Positions 47,931 to 63,159 of a stretch of 63,787 nucleotides of DNA are shown here, one piece after another. Origin of the DNA: Ustulina deusta. Taxonomy: Eukaryota; Ascomycota; Sordariomycetes; Xylariales; Xylariaceae. The stretch spans positions 1-63,787 of the forward strand of contig JAJNNX010000091.1 of assembly GCA_023159155.1 (NCBI GenBank). Reading direction: 5' to 3'. The position numbers were made by a program, and so were the translations under genes. The first letter of the stretch is position 1; each line of letters begins with the position of its first letter. The notes beneath the pieces are model-generated. The model searched no databases. It saw nothing but the letters and a program-made list of their open reading frames with translations, and had not been told where the DNA came from.

Positions 47931-50419
47931 TTTTTAAATATAGTAGGTGTTCTATATCTAGAAGTTTAAGCAAAATGCTAGACTATGTTTTTATAAGCTT
48001 ATTATTTTATTGTTTATAGTTATTATATTTTAATCTGCTAAGCTAAACTTATAAGCTTTATATATTATTAGTTTTTAATAATATTAGTTAGCTTAAGTTT
48101 TTGTTTTTGCTATAGGTTTTTATTTATTTATATTAGTAAACTTTAAAGCTATGCTATATAAATAGGTTTTTTATTATTTTTGTTGTTTTTTAAGTAAAAT
48201 TTTTTTTTTAGTAGTACTATTTTTAAAAAAAAAAGCAAATATATTTTATTATAATAACTTATTATTTAATAAAAGTTTTAAAATTTTATAAAATTTTATA
48301 TTAATTATTACTAATATTTTTATTTATTTATTATATATTATAAATTAAATTTATATAGTTTTATTAGTTAGTTATTTTTAAATTATTTTATATTATTATT
48401 TTTTATAGCTAGTTTAAATAATTTAAGTTAATTTAGTTTGTTTATTTTAGTAATTATATAATATATTATATGTTTTAAAATTTTTTTTATTTTTTTTTAA
48501 AATATAAAATATAAATATAATAAATTTTTGTTTTATAATAATTAAACTTTTTAAGTAAATATAATATTTTTAAGTATTTTTTAAGTTTATATTTAATTTT
48601 TGCTATTTTAAAACTATTTAAAACATTAGTATTTTAAGCTTTATTATTTTATTTATTTGTTTAATTTTTTAATTTTATAATATTTTACGTTTTAATATAT
48701 TTTAATATTATATATTTTTATAAAAATTTATTATAATATTATTAATATTTTTTTTAAAATATATTATAAAATAGCTATATTATTTATATAAAATATAACT
48801 ATAATATTAGTTAAATATTATTAAATAATTTTTATAGCTTTTTAAAAGTTTTAAGTACTTTTATATTAAATATTATTTTATAAAAATATAAGTTTTTATA
48901 TTTTTTATATAAAATATATTTATATTTAAAACTATTTATTATTTTTAAGTTATTTATAAATATAATTATATTAAATATTAATTTATTAATAAATTATTTT
49001 TTGAATATTTATATTATTTATTAAAAAAAATTAGAACTTTTTTAAAAATTTAAACATATATAGCATTATTTGTTTAATATTTAGTAATATTCTAACTACT
49101 ATTTATAAATTAATATATATTTATTATTATTAGCTAGTTTTTTTTTGCTATATTATTTTTAGTATTAATTTAATTATTAATAAATATTATTTATATATAT
49201 CTATCTAGCTTTATACTAATTATTAGCTATTTATTTATTATTATTTTGTTTATTAATTTTTTATATTTATATAAAAATATTAATATTAGAACTATATTTA
49301 TTATTATTTTTATATAGCGTTAGAATTATAATTTTTTGTTAAAAAAGATTTTTAATTATTATAGCACTAAAGCTTTTTATAGTTTTAATAGATTTATTAA
49401 AAAAACTAACATTATTGCTGTTTTATTACTAAATTTAATTGTAAAATTAACTATACTTTAATTTTTTATGAAATAAATAGCTTTTATTTTTTTATTTTAT
49501 GTTTATTTTATTTTAAAGTTTTTTTTAAAGCTAGAACTACTAAATTATTTATATACTTTTATTTATTAGAGTTATTTCTAACTAATTTATATAAAAATAG
49601 TATATATAATATTAATAATATTAAAATCTTTTATAATATATTATAAGCTATTTTTTTTAAACTTATTGTTATATTTTTTAAATATACTATAAATATATAG
49701 CTTATTAAAAAACTTTTAATAATTTTAATAGCTATTATAAACTAGCTTTATTTAGTTATTTTAGTTAGAAGTTTATTTTTTAATAATATATTAAATATTT
49801 TTTATATATTAAAAATAACTAGTATAGCTATTATTTTATTAATAAAAACTAAGTATATATTATATACTAAACTAGCTCTTAAATTAATAGCAGACTTTTT
49901 AAATATAGTTTTTATATATTTTAAATTTATTAAGCTTGTTTTTAGTACTATTTATATTAATTTTCTTATTATAAACTTTTTACGTTTTTTTTTATATAAA
50001 ATAATAAAGCAATTAGTTTTTAAAACTTATATAATATAAAGTTTATTTTGTTTATTTTAAGTAATATAATTATATTAGCTTGTTTTTAAATTTTTAAAAA
50101 TTAATAATAATATTTTTTTATTATAAGCTATATAATATTTAAACACTTAATTATTATTAAGTTTATTTTTAGTAATATTAATATAATTTTTATAGTATAT
50201 TTATATATTTTTATTATTATTATTTTAATATTTTAAAATAGCTATATTTATTTATTTAGTTTTAAAGTTTTTATTATAAATAAATTATTATTTATATTAA
50301 ATTTTTTAAAAATATTTTTAATAAAATAATTAATTTTTTTTTGTTTTAATTATAACTTTTTTATTATTAATAAAAAATAAAGCTTTAATTATTTTATTTT
50401 ATTTATATTAATTAATATA
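47931..50419. other. AT-rich decayed DNA, no gene
   Basis: No reading frame and no recognisable element ends. It presumably represents older transposon remains 3' of the island. Confidence 0.65.
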
Positions 50420-50488
50420 TATAATAGTTAGTATAGTTTTAATAAGACCTGCAAAAACTTTAAACATATATAGTAATAAAATAAAAAG
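50420..50488 (+). repeat. fragment of a family B LTR
   Basis: Matches the first about 70 bases of the family B LTR at 50,573 (GTTAGTA, GACCTGCAA, ATATAGTAATAAAATA) and stops abruptly where a TGTTGG terminus begins at 50,489. Confidence 0.65.
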
Positions 50489-50572
50489 TGTTGGATTAAT
50501 TGTACGTAATTAGCTAGGGCACTTACGGACCCCTTTATACAAAAGGGTCTAGCCAAAGGGGGTCTAGGCCAA
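50489..50572 (+). repeat. left piece of a third LTR (family C), interrupted
   Basis: Starts TGTTGGATTAATTG inside the family B LTR fragment and is much less decayed than its surroundings (GCACTTACGGACCCC, AAAGGGGGTCTAGGCC). It is broken at 50,572 by the family B element. Its continuation is seen at 63,160, where an AGAGGGGTATATAAAGGGCT core resembles an LTR promoter. Confidence 0.5.
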
Positions 50573-50801
50573 TGTGACGGTTAGTACAGTCTTGGCGAGA
50601 CCTGCAAGAACTCCAGACCTATATGGCGATAAGATAGGAAATCTACGCACGGACCAACCTATAATTTTGCGGCTACATACACAGAGTCCATATCTATTTA
50701 ATTTATAAACTTTAAATTTTTTTTTTTTTTTTTTAATTTAAAATCTTTATTTATAATATTAATAAACTAACTATAAAAATTTTATTTAATTAATTATAAT
50801 A
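50573..50801 (+). repeat. 5' LTR of family B
   Basis: 229 bp. The 5' half is well preserved (TGTGACGGTTAGTACAGTCT, GGCGAGACC), while the 3' half is converted to A/T (CGTGACA reads as TATAATA). Confidence 0.75.
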
Positions 50802-52456
50802 TTACTTTAAACTTATTAATTATTTATTAATAAATATTTAATAAATATATATTTTTTATTTTATTATAATTAATAAAATATAAATAAATTTTTTTTTTTA
50901 GTTATATATTTAATATAAAAAATTATATATTTTATAATATAAATGTAATTTTAATATAATTTTAATAAAACTTTTAATTTTTATATTATTTAAAAATTAA
51001 TAATTTATAAAAAATCTAACTTTAAATATTTTTATTTTATTTTTAGTTTTTAAATATAGCTAGCTTTTTATTATTAAATAATTTTAAAATCTTTTTTTTT
51101 ATAAAAAAAAAAAAATTTGCATTAAACTTTTTTATAAACATTTTAAGCAAACTAATATTTAAAAAAAAATCTATAAAAAATAAAAAATAAAAATTTAAAA
51201 AAATAAAATTTAAACTAAAACTAAAACTATTTAAAATAAATAATATATTTAAAAATATATTAATAAAAATTATAATAATATAATTTTATAATTTTATATT
51301 AGTTCTAATAAAACTTTTTTAATAAATAAAAAAAATAAAAAATTAATTTTTTATTATATTTATTTTAACATTTTTAAAAAATAACTATAATTTAATAATA
51401 AAAAATATATTTAAAAAAATTAATTTTAAACTTTTTAGTTTTATTGTTTTATTTTTTAAGATTTTAAATTTTATTTATATTAAAAAAACTAAAATATAAA
51501 AAATTAATTTTAATAAATTTATAAAAAATAAAGCTTTATTTAATAATTAGGTTTATAAATTAATAAAAAAGCTAAATAAAAATATTATTATATTTTGAAC
51601 TAAAAATAATTAATTTTAATATATTATAAACTAATTAAAAAAATATATTAAAAAATTAATAAAAAAATATTTTTATTTAATTAAAAAACTATTTAATAAT
51701 ATTATTAAAATAATTTAAGTTTTATTAATAATTTATTATAATTTTAATTAAATTATTATTATTTATAAAATACTTTAAATTTATATATATAAAACTAATA
51801 AAAATATTAATAAGTTTATTTTTATATTTAATAGTTTAATTTAAAAATATTAATTTATTAAATTATAATAAAAATATAAAATATAAAACTATTTTTATAT
51901 AAATTTAACTAAATAAAAATCTAATTTAAATAATTAAATTTTTAGCAAACTTATTTATTAATTTTTAATAAACTTTAAAAGTTTTAAAATATTTATTTTA
52001 AAACAATTAAAATAAATATTAACTATAAAAAAAATATATATATTAATTAATTATTTTAATTAAAAGCTTAAAGTTTTAAATATTTAACTAGCAAAAAAAA
52101 TCTATAATAAAAATAGTTGTAATAATTTATTTAATTTAAAAAATAAATAAAACTAATAAAAATCTTTTTATTAGTTTTTTTATTTATTTTAATTAAAATA
52201 TATAGCTAAAATAAATTAATTATTTTTAAAATATTTATTTAATTATAAATTAATAATATTAAAATTTATATAATAAATTAAATAATAATTAAAAATAAAA
52301 ATAGTTTATTTAATTAAAATTTAAAAACTTTATAATTATTAAAGTAAAATAGTTAGTAAATTTTATAAATATTCAATATATATAATAAAAATTAATAATT
52401 AATAATTTAAAAACTAAAAATTTTAAATTATTAATTTTAGTTATAATATTATTATT

Positions 52457-52710
52457 TGTTGTAATAATAGTGTTAACTACACACAAGGCTACTGCTGACT
52501 GCGTATAAAACTATTTATACAATACTAGCAATTAGCTAATTGGTCCAATTGCATAGGCAGTATATATATGCAGAATTCTCTTACTATATAAAAATCTTTT
52601 ATATAAAGGTTTTATTTTCGTACGGATAGTTAAAAAAATAGATTAATATATATAGTTATTTATTTTACCTTTTTATTACGTACAATATTATACCCCCTAG
52701 CCACCCAACA
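52457..52710 (+). repeat. 5' LTR of family A, right copy
   Basis: Same length as the 3' LTR. Differences between the two are almost all transitions. Confidence 0.88.
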
Positions 52711-55700
52711 CTAATTAATATTCTCGGCTAAAAAATACAAATTAGCAAAAGTAAAAACAAAATCCTAACCTAGTTATATAAACCATATATTTTATATTAT
52801 ATTCTAGTTCCTTTAATAATAAGCTAATAAAAAAAAAATTTAATTAATTATTTATATTTTAGTTTAGCTTTTATATAAAAGTATAATTAATAGCGCGCAA
52901 TTGTACTATTTTCTAATTATTATTATATAAACTATACAAAAGTTTATATTACAATTAAACTTCTTTTTTATTTTTTATATTTATAAATATATTAAATAAT
53001 AACTAATCGTACAAAGGCTATTAAAAATAAATATATAAAAATACTAAAGCTTTTAAAAAATAACTTTTAATGTTTTCGACCAACTTTCCGTACAAGTTTA
53101 TAGCTAAAAAAAATTGCTAAATATACTAGTATTTCTTTAGCTCCTATATAAAAAACAATTAATTTTTATATATATAATAATACTTTATATAATTTTTATA
53201 TAGTAATTAGAAAAAAAATTAATATATAGGCTATGTATTTATATATTAAATATAGCTAAATTTTATATAAACTAAAAAACTGTTAAAAAATACTAATAAA
53301 AAATATTAAGTTAGCTAAACTATAAATATTATAAATAATTAATAATAAGATTATTACAAAAATATATAATATATTTTATATAAAAAATGTTTTAGATTAA
53401 AAGCTAGCAAAACATTTACAAAAAACCCGTATTGCATAACTTATAAAAAGTAGATATATTTTAGTATATAAACTTTAACTTTTTATATAATAATTTTAAA
53501 TATTATTAGTATTTTTTATTTTAAACTAATAATTTTTTAATTAAAATTATAATAATAAAAACTTTTTTATATAATAGAATAGTTTTATAGTATTTACTTT
53601 TAAAACTAGAGCATAATCTTAAAAAAACTTCTATATATAAAATTAAAAAAGATTTTTAACTTAAAACAATATATTATTATATAACAATAAAGCACTAAAA
53701 ATATATTTCTAAAAAATATTTTTAATTATAAAACGCTATTTATCTTTTATACTAATTAATAACTTAGCTATATTGTTAATATATAATAAAATATCTAGTT
53801 TTATAATATTTCTTATAAACTTTTAAGCAATTAATATTTTATATAATATTAAATATAAAAATATCTATATTTTATATTTAGATCTTACTTATATATAATA
53901 TCTAAAATAAGATTATTTTAGTAATAAAATACTAAATATTTCTAAAAACTTAGTTAAAAAAAAAAACTATTTTAAAAAGCTATATAATTTATTTTATAAT
54001 AAAATATAATAGTTTGTTAATTTTTGCTACAAAATAAAAATTATAAAAAAATAATTCTATATAATATTTTTAGCTATTCTAACTAATTATATAAAAAATT
54101 ACTATATATATTATATTAGTTCTAATTATATATAAAAAAAATATATATAATACTATAAATTTATATTTTAATATAATTATAAATTATAACTAATATTAAA
54201 TAAACTAAACTAATATTACTTTTATATAAATATATAAACAAAAAAAAACCCTTTTTTTATATAAAACATTAAGAATTATAATTAATAAGCTATTAAAAAT
54301 ATAAAAAATACTTAAAGCAAAATATTTAAAAAAATATACTTTAGTATAACTATTATATAAATATATAAAAGTATGCCAGAATTTAAAACAATACTTATTT
54401 TTTAAAAACTTATATTTAAAAGTTTTTTTTTAACTTTTATTTATGCTTCCAAATTAAAAGCAACTTATTAAATAAACATTTTATACAAAAAACAGAAAAT
54501 ACTTACTATATAAACAAGCAATATAACTATACTAATTGCTACTCTATACAATATAAAAATACTAAACAATATTTTTATAATTTCTAAAAATAATACCCTA
54601 GCTAAAATGGCATAAATATTTATTCCTAAAAAAATGTTCGTACAAATAAAAAATGCTTTGTTTGCGAAAAAAAAAGATATTAATTAATAAACTATACCCC
54701 TTAAAAAAAAGCTCATACAAAAAGCTAATACTTTAATACATACAAAATAATATTTAATAATAAACGAACTTTAGCAAAATTTTTTATTTACTTTACTAAA
54801 TATAAAAGTTATTTAAACTTATATAATAAAAAAAAAAAATTTTTTTTAATATATATAATAAAAATATAATATAATATATTATAAATAATATATTTATGTA
54901 TTATATAACTTAAAAAAATATTTAAGCAATAATAATAAACTAGCCCTTAAACTAATTTATATTAAATAACCAATATTATATAAAATACTAAAGCATTATT
55001 TAAAATATAAATACTTTAAAGTTTTTAATTATAAAAAAACTATAAATAAAAGCATATATATAAAAAAACCCTAATACAAAAATTATATAAATATTTAAAA
55101 CAGCTAAAATAAGTTTTAATAAAAATTAATAATAAAATTAGTTATATAATTTTTTATATATTAGATACCCCTATTTTGTTTTTATTTTTACAAAAAAATA
55201 TAAACCGCTTAAAAGCCTATTTTAATAATACAAAAAATATTATTATATAAAAAAACAAAAGTACCTTTTTTATTATATATAAATAGGGCTACTTTTTTTT
55301 TTAATATTTACTTATATAAAACAGCTAGCTACTTTACTAAAATTAAACTATAGCGCTTATATAAACACTTTAAATACCTTTATATAAAAAGATTATATAA
55401 AATATTAACTTATGTAAAATATAAAATTAAATAGCTAATTTTAAAAAAAATCTAAAAGTTTTATTACTATTACTAAATATATAATAAAGCTCTATACTAC
55501 TTTAAGTTTATAATTAAAAATAACTATAAATTTAACTACAAAATAATTATAAATATTATATAAATAAAGAACCAAAACATATTATATATAATTAATATTA
55601 TAATATTATTTGAAATAGTTATTTTTTTAAAATCTATATCTATATAAAATATATAAAAAATATTATATATAACTTAAAAACAAATTTCTTATTAAATAAA

Positions 55701-58700
55701 TTAAAAAAATATATAAAAATAATAAATATATAATGCTAAAAAATATTTATTAAAGCACACTAAACAATTAAAAAAATAAAAAAAATATATAAACCGCTAA
55801 AACATATATATAACATTTTTTTAAAAAAAATTTAATATATAAACAAATAATAAATTAATTTTATAAATAATAATTAAAACATTAAATAATACAGCTAGAC
55901 TAAACAGCTTTATACTAATTTTTTTTGTTTTTAAAATATATCTATATATTAATAAAGATTTTCTTTTTTTTTTTAGCTCTTATATAAAAAGCAATAACTA
56001 TTTAAAACATAATAAAAATACTATATAAAAACTATATAAAAATTAAAATTAACCATATAATTAAAAAATAAAATAAACTATTTTTATATAATATACTTAT
56101 ATTTTTTTTTATAGCAAAGTTTTAGTATAAAAAAAAATAAAAAAGCTTATATAAAATTAAAACAATTAAAAAATCAAATATAATTATTATTTTAATAAAC
56201 AAACTAATATATTTCTACTATATATAAATCAAACTATATTACTATATAAAAAATACCCAAACTAAAAACATAAAAAATAATAATATATAACTAGTATAGC
56301 TAACAATAATATAAAAAAAACATAGCTAGCTAAAAAAAAAACCTGCTATATATTTATTATATAACACTTAAACACTACAAACTTTTTTAACTATAAAAAA
56401 ATATTAAACTTTTAAGCTAATAATTAAGCTTTATATAAATAGGATTATTATAACTTTTAAAAAACTATTTAAAAAATTAGATATAATAAAAATTAATAAA
56501 CTTGTTATATAAAGTATTTTTAAGTTTATTACGTACAACCTAAATATATATAAAAAAAAGCATATTTTTAAATCTTGCTTTATATAAAAAATAAAAATAA
56601 AAAATACTAAACTATACAAAAAATTAAAACTAGTTATATAAAAATATAATAATACTAAAAAATATATAATTTTAATTTAATTACTAATAATTTAATGAAT
56701 AAACTAATAACTAATCTTAGTTTTTAGACCTATTTTTATATATAAGTTTAAAATATTATATAAGTTTAAAAATATTATTTAAACCTATATTTAGTTAAAA
56801 AACAAGCTATTATATAATATTTATACTTATTTACCCCTAGAACTAAAAAATAAATATTTTCTAAAAACTATTTTATAAATTATATAACTTTTATATAGCT
56901 TAACTAAATCTAAGCTATACTAGTTTAAAACTTACTATTAATATTACTAAAAAAAACTTAAAATATAAATATTTATATATAACTTATGCTTATTATTTAT
57001 ATATAATAGCCCGGATACTTTTAAAATAACTAAAATATAAACAAACAATATTTTAAGTTTTATAACTCTAAACTTTTTAATATATAAAAAAAAAAACTTT
57101 AATAAATAAAACTTTACATAAAACTAAAAAAAACCCAATTTTTTAATTACTTAATTAAGTTTAATAATAAAAAGATTTTTTTATATAAATATAATATTAT
57201 AATAACCCAAAAAAACTAAACTAAAAATTTAACTAAAATTAATTTTTATATAAAAAAGTTTATTTAAGTTTATATTTTTTAATAAGCTTAAAAAATATAT
57301 ATTAGTAATATATACTAACTAAAAACTATATATAACTTTACTATTATAGCTTAAATAACTAAGCTATAATTATATAATATTAAAGCATTAAATAAATAAA
57401 TTAAATAGCAAAGAAATAACCTAACTTAAAAATTTATATTTATTTTATTTAATTTTTATTATATAAAACTATTTATTTTTATAAATAGCTTATTTATAAA
57501 TAATATAAATATAACTTTTTAATTTAGTTTTATTATTATATTAATAATTAAAACTTATATAAAAAATATAATAAATTTAGATTTTAAAATTAAAAAAAAT
57601 ATTATATACTAGAATTTAAACAAATATAAACAAATTATATAAAATATTTTAACTAGCAAATTATATAGTATAATAAATAGTTTTAATAATACTATTACTT
57701 TTTATATAATTTTTTAAAAAGTTATAAAAATACTTAACCTATTTTTAATATTTATTATTTTATACTTAAACTTAAAATTATTATATAATTGTTTAATTAA
57801 ACTAGAAATAATAATAAAAAAAAAACTAATAATTAATAATAAAAATAATTTACTAAATATATTTATTAAGTATACCTTAAACTAAATATTAAAAACTTTA
57901 GTTTTTATTAATAAGCTGTTTATATAAATTAAAATATTTATTAAAAAACTATAAAAAATATATTTATATAATAAAAAATAACTAATAACTAGGCTATATA
58001 TAAAAAGGCAAACATTATATATAAATATTAAAAAAAATAAAAAAGCACAAAAAAAATAACGAAAATTTATTTATGTTTCGAAGGGCTAACATATAACTAC
58101 CCTTTTTTTTCCCCCTTAAACAAAACTTTTTTTTTTTTTTTTTTAACTAGGATTAAAGTATTGCGCTCCATACAAGCGCTAGACGCAAGCGCTACATATA
58201 TTTCTCTAAAAACTAAAAACCTAACAATATATCAAAACTAGTACCCTAATATAGTAACAATAGCTGCTATATAAACTATTTATATAAAGCAAAAATATTA
58301 CTTTTTAACTTTAGATTAAAATAGCCCAAAAATAGCTTTTTTAATAAATAAACTTAGCTTAAACATTTATAAAAATATTTAATAATAATACTTAGAATAT
58401 AATATTAATAAATAAAGTAGCAGTAATAATATTTATTTTATTTTATTATATAATAAAATATATTAGCTATTAAATATACTAAAAATTATTTATATAAAAA
58501 TAAAAACTAAAAATATATATATATTTATATAAAAAGTTTATATAAAAGCCCAGTAAGCCTAACTCCTTATAAAAAAGCTATATATTTTTATATAGCTATT
58601 ATTTTTTGTACGAACAAAATTTTAAAACTATAAAACACTACTTAGGGCGGGCAGCGCTAGACATAGGCAAGCAAAAGCAGCAATAAATATATTGCTACTA

Positions 58701-59342
58701 TTACTACTACTACTAATAGTACTGCTTAAATTACTATTAATACAATACTTAAAATAGTAAAAAAGCTTTATATATAATAGTAATAATAGTAGTAACAGTA
58801 GTAGTAATAGTATTATTACTACTAATAATACTACTATTACTACTACTACTATTGTTGTTATTATTATTATTATATAACAATTATTATTTTTAGGTTAATA
58901 TAACCTTGAGATAATAGTTAAAGCATATATATAATATGTGTGTATGTATGTGTGTATATATGTATGTACATGTGTATATATGCCTAAAGAAAAGAAAAAA
59001 AAAAAAAAAAAAAAGTAGTACAAGAGCGGCCTGTTTTATATATAACAGCTACAAATATTACGTTTTATTTAATCTTAAGCACTTCTAAACAATACATAAA
59101 AAGCAATTATATATAAAAAACAGTTATATATAAAAAATAATTATATATAAAAAGTAATTATATATAATAAACAAACTATAAAAAGCTTTTTAAAAAAATA
59201 GCAATTTAATATACTATTAGACAATTTTATTAGCTATAGATTAGCTGTATGCTATAGTCTATATTTTTTTTATGTTTAAAATTTCTTATTTTTTTTAGTA
59301 GTTATATAAAAATGCACTACAGTTAAAAAAAAAAAGAGCCAG

Positions 59343-59596
59343 TATTGTAATAATAGTATTAACTACATACAAAGCTACTACTAACTATATATAAAACTAT
59401 TTATATAACACTAGTAATTAGCTAATTAGTCCAATTGTATAAGCGGTATATATATATAGAATTCTTTTATTATATGAAAATCCTCCGTACAAAGGTCTTA
59501 CTTTTGTACGGATAGTTAAAAAAATAAATCAATATATATAGTTATTTATCTCACCCCTTTATTATATACAATATTATACCCTTTGGCCACCTAACA
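59343..59596 (+). repeat. 3' LTR of family A, right copy
   Basis: Preceded directly by the polypurine tract and followed by TTATT. Confidence 0.88.
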
Positions 59597-62500
59597 TTAT
59601 TAATATTAAATAATTAATAAAATAAAATATTATAATAAAAATTTAAAAATATTAATTAAAATAATTAAGCGCTAAAAAAATATTATTAAATATTAAAATA
59701 ATTTTTTAAAAATAAAACAATTGTTTTAAAAATAACTAAAACTAAAAAAAAGAAAAAAAAACCTAAAAATTTTAAATTTAAAATAAAAAAGGTTTATATA
59801 GTAATTTCTAAAAAAATAAAAAATTAAACTACTATTAAAAAAATTATATAAAATTTTTAGAATTATTTTTATTAAAATAAATAAAAATAATTAGCTAAAA
59901 AAACTTTAAAAAAATTTATTATAATTAAATTTATAATAACTAAAAATAATTATATTAAGCTATTTAAAAAAAACTTGAAAATAATTAATATTTTATAAAA
60001 AAAAAATTTAGATTAATTAAGTAGTACTATAAAAGATTTTTAATAATAAACTAATTTTATTTTTAAAATTTTATTTTTTAAATATATAAAATTAATATAA
60101 AACTTTTTATTTTTTTAGCTATTATATTTAAAAAAGTTCTTTTTAATAAAAAAATTTAAAATTTTATTATTATTATAACTAAAATTTAATATAGTACTAA
60201 AACTTAATAATAAAAAATATACTTTTAAATTTTATTAATATTAAATATTTATATAGTTTATTTTATTTAAAAAAAAATTTATAAATAAACTATTAATTAT
60301 AAATTTTATTAAATAAAATATAAACTTAAATATTATTTTTATTTTATTTATATTTAAATTTATAATTAATTATTAATAAAAAAATATATATTTAAAAAAT
60401 TAAATTATATTAGTTCTAAATATTAATAATATTATATTTAATTATTATAATACTATTTATTTTATAAAACTAAATATTATTAAAACTTTTTATTAATTAT
60501 TATTAATTATAAAATTATATAAAATTTTTTTTTTTAAATTTATAAAAAAATATTTTAATAAAAAGTTTTATTATTTAGTTTAAAAATAAAACCTGCTTAG
60601 TAAAAAACTTTTATTAACGGTTAAATTTAAAAATATTTATATAAATAATATTTTAATTTATTTTAAAACTAAAAAATAATATTAAACTTAATATAAAAAA
60701 ATAATTTATTACTTATATTAAACTAAATATTAAAAAAATATTAAAAAGTTTTGTTTTAATATATTTATTATTAATTATTTAAAAATAGTTATAAAAGCTA
60801 AAATAAAAATTAGAATTAATTTTACTAAAATCTAAACAATCTTAAATTAAAATATTAATAATTTTAAAAATATTAAATTAATTTAGTTATTTTTTAAGCT
60901 TTATAATTATGTTTATATATTTATTTATTATACTAATAAAATTGCTATTTTTAAACTAACTATTAAAAAAAATAAGGTATTTATAATAGGACTAAAACAA
61001 AAATAAGCTTTTAAATATATAAAACTACTAATATATAAAATATTTGTTTTAGTTTTTTTTAGGCCTAGCTAACTAATATAAATCAAAATAAATATTTTAT
61101 ATAATATAATAATAAAAATTATTTAATAATAATAAAAAGATTTATTTTAAAAACTTATAAAATATTTTTTTAAAATAATAATACTAATAAAATAAGCTTA
61201 TTTAATTTAAAATAATAAATTTTTAGTAGTAGTACAAACTTTAGAATATTATTACTTAAAGCTTTTTAAAATTAAATTTTTTATAATAATTAATTATTAA
61301 GTTTTATTATATTTTTTAAATATATAGATTTTATTAATATAATAAATATACTAAGCTAACTTTTTATTAAACTTTAATATTATTTTTTAGTATTAATTAA
61401 AAAAAAAAAATAATTAATATTTTATTAAAAAAAATAGCAAAGCGTTTTATAATTAAAGGTAAAAAAGCTAAAAAAAAATAATAATATTAATCTTTTTTAA
61501 TAAAATATTAAATTTTATATTAATTATAAACTTTTTATTTAATATTTTTTAAAGAATTAATTTAATAAATTTAATTAAATGAAAAAACTAGCTATAAAAT
61601 TTAAAAAAAATAAAAATAAAAAGCTATATATATTTAAAGTTATTTTAAATAAAACTATTTTTTTTATATATTTTTAATTATTATATATTAAAATTAATAT
61701 AAAATAATTAAAATATTAAAATAAAAATATTATTAGTTTTATTTAAAATATAATTATAAAAAAAACAAAATATTATAAAATAAAACTTTTAGTTTTTATT
61801 ATTTATTATTTATATTAGCTATAATATAATAATATATAATAATAAATAATAAAAATATATTATTTAATTAATAAAGTTATAATTATATATAAATATTTAT
61901 AAATAAGTTTAGCTATTTAATTATAATTTTATTTAGTAAAAAAATAAATATTATAAAGTTACTAGCTATATAATATTATAAAAGTTTATATAGATTTTGT
62001 AGTATACTAGATATATAAATATTAAATAATATAAAACTATTTATTTTTAAATTTATAGTAATAATTAATAATTTTATAAGTATTAAGTACTGCTTTAGTA
62101 ATACTTACTATTTTTAGACTTAAAAAGTAATAAAATTAACTAATTAAAAATTAGACTAATAATTTTATTTTTATATTAATAAATATTAAAACAATTAAAA
62201 TATTTATTTTTTTGTTTTAAATTTTATATATAATATTTTATAATATTTATTAATTAATATATTACTACTAAAAATAATAATAAAAATTAAAATATAAAAC
62301 TTTCTAATAATAAATATTAATAAAATAGTTATAAACTTTAATATTAAATAGCAAACATTTAAATTAGTTTATTAAACTTAAAATATTTAAAATATAATAT
62401 ATAATATAGTAATCTTTATATAAAAATAATATAAGTTATAAACTAATAAAAAAAATATTTAATAAATTTAAAAAAAAAAAAAAAAGTTTTGTAATATAAA

Positions 62501-62921
62501 TACTAACTATTAGATTAAATTTTTAATTAGTTAGACTTTTTAAAATCTTAAAAAAACAAAAATTTAGCTATATTTTTAATTTGTTTAACTTATATAAAAT
62601 AAAAAACTTATTTTATATTAACTAATTATAAAAAATAAATAATAATTTTTTATTTTAATAAATCTAGTTATTATTTTTAATTAAAACTATATAAAAAAAA
62701 TAAAAAACTATAGTACTAAGTTGTTTAAAAAAGCTATAATTTTAATAATATTTAATATATAACTTAAAATTTTAAAAATATACTAATTAAGTTTAATTAA
62801 TTTTATAAGATTATAAAAATAATAATAAAGTAGTATAATATAAAAAAACTATATAAACTTAATATTATTAATAACTTTAAATTAAAATTATATTTAAACT
62901 TTTAGTTTTAAAAAAAAGTAG

Positions 62922-63159
62922 TATAATAATTAATATAGTTTTAGTAAAACTTATAAAAACTCTAAACCTATATAGTAATAAAATAAAAAATCTATATATA
63001 AACTAACTTATAATTCTATAGCTATATATATAAAGTCTATATTTATTTACTCTATAAACTTTAACTTTATTTTTTTTTATTTTTTTTTTTTTAGCTTAAA
63101 GTCTTTGTTTATAGTATTAATAAACTAGCTATGGAAGCTTTATTTGACTGATCGTGACA
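62922..63159 (+). repeat. 3' LTR of family B
   Basis: 238 bp. The mutation pattern is opposite to the 5' LTR: the 5' half is decayed while the last 35 bp (ATGGAAGC..., GACTGATCGTGACA) are preserved. Confidence 0.78.

Larger units (their letters stand above)
52457..59596 (+). mobile_element. complete LTR retrotransposon, family A, plus strand, nested in family B
   Basis: The 254-bp LTRs at 52,457-52,710 and 59,343-59,596 start with TGTTGT (decayed to TATTGT in the 3' copy) and end CCACCCAACA or CCACCTAACA. A perfect TTATT target duplication sits at 52,452-52,456 and 59,597-59,601. The polypurine tract is at about 59,324-59,342 (A run followed by GAGCC). It is the inverted counterpart of 4,964-12,262. 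The coding region is fully decayed. A primer-binding site cannot be assigned. Confidence 0.9.
50573..63159 (+). mobile_element. LTR retrotransposon, family B, complete but split by family A
   Basis: Bounded by LTRs 50,573-50,801 and 62,922-63,159. Target duplication GCCAA before and GCTAA after differs by one C-to-T. Subtracting the nested family A element and its duplicated site leaves about 5.4 kb, a normal length for a Copia- or Gypsy-type element. A purine-rich tract (about 62,909-62,921) precedes the 3' LTR and sets plus orientation. No gag or pol motif survives the AT decay, so the superfamily is undecided. Confidence 0.75.

Noticed and set aside
56431..56619. 62-codon minus frame in the right family A element
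   Set aside because: Ile/Phe/Leu-only composition produced by A/T decay.
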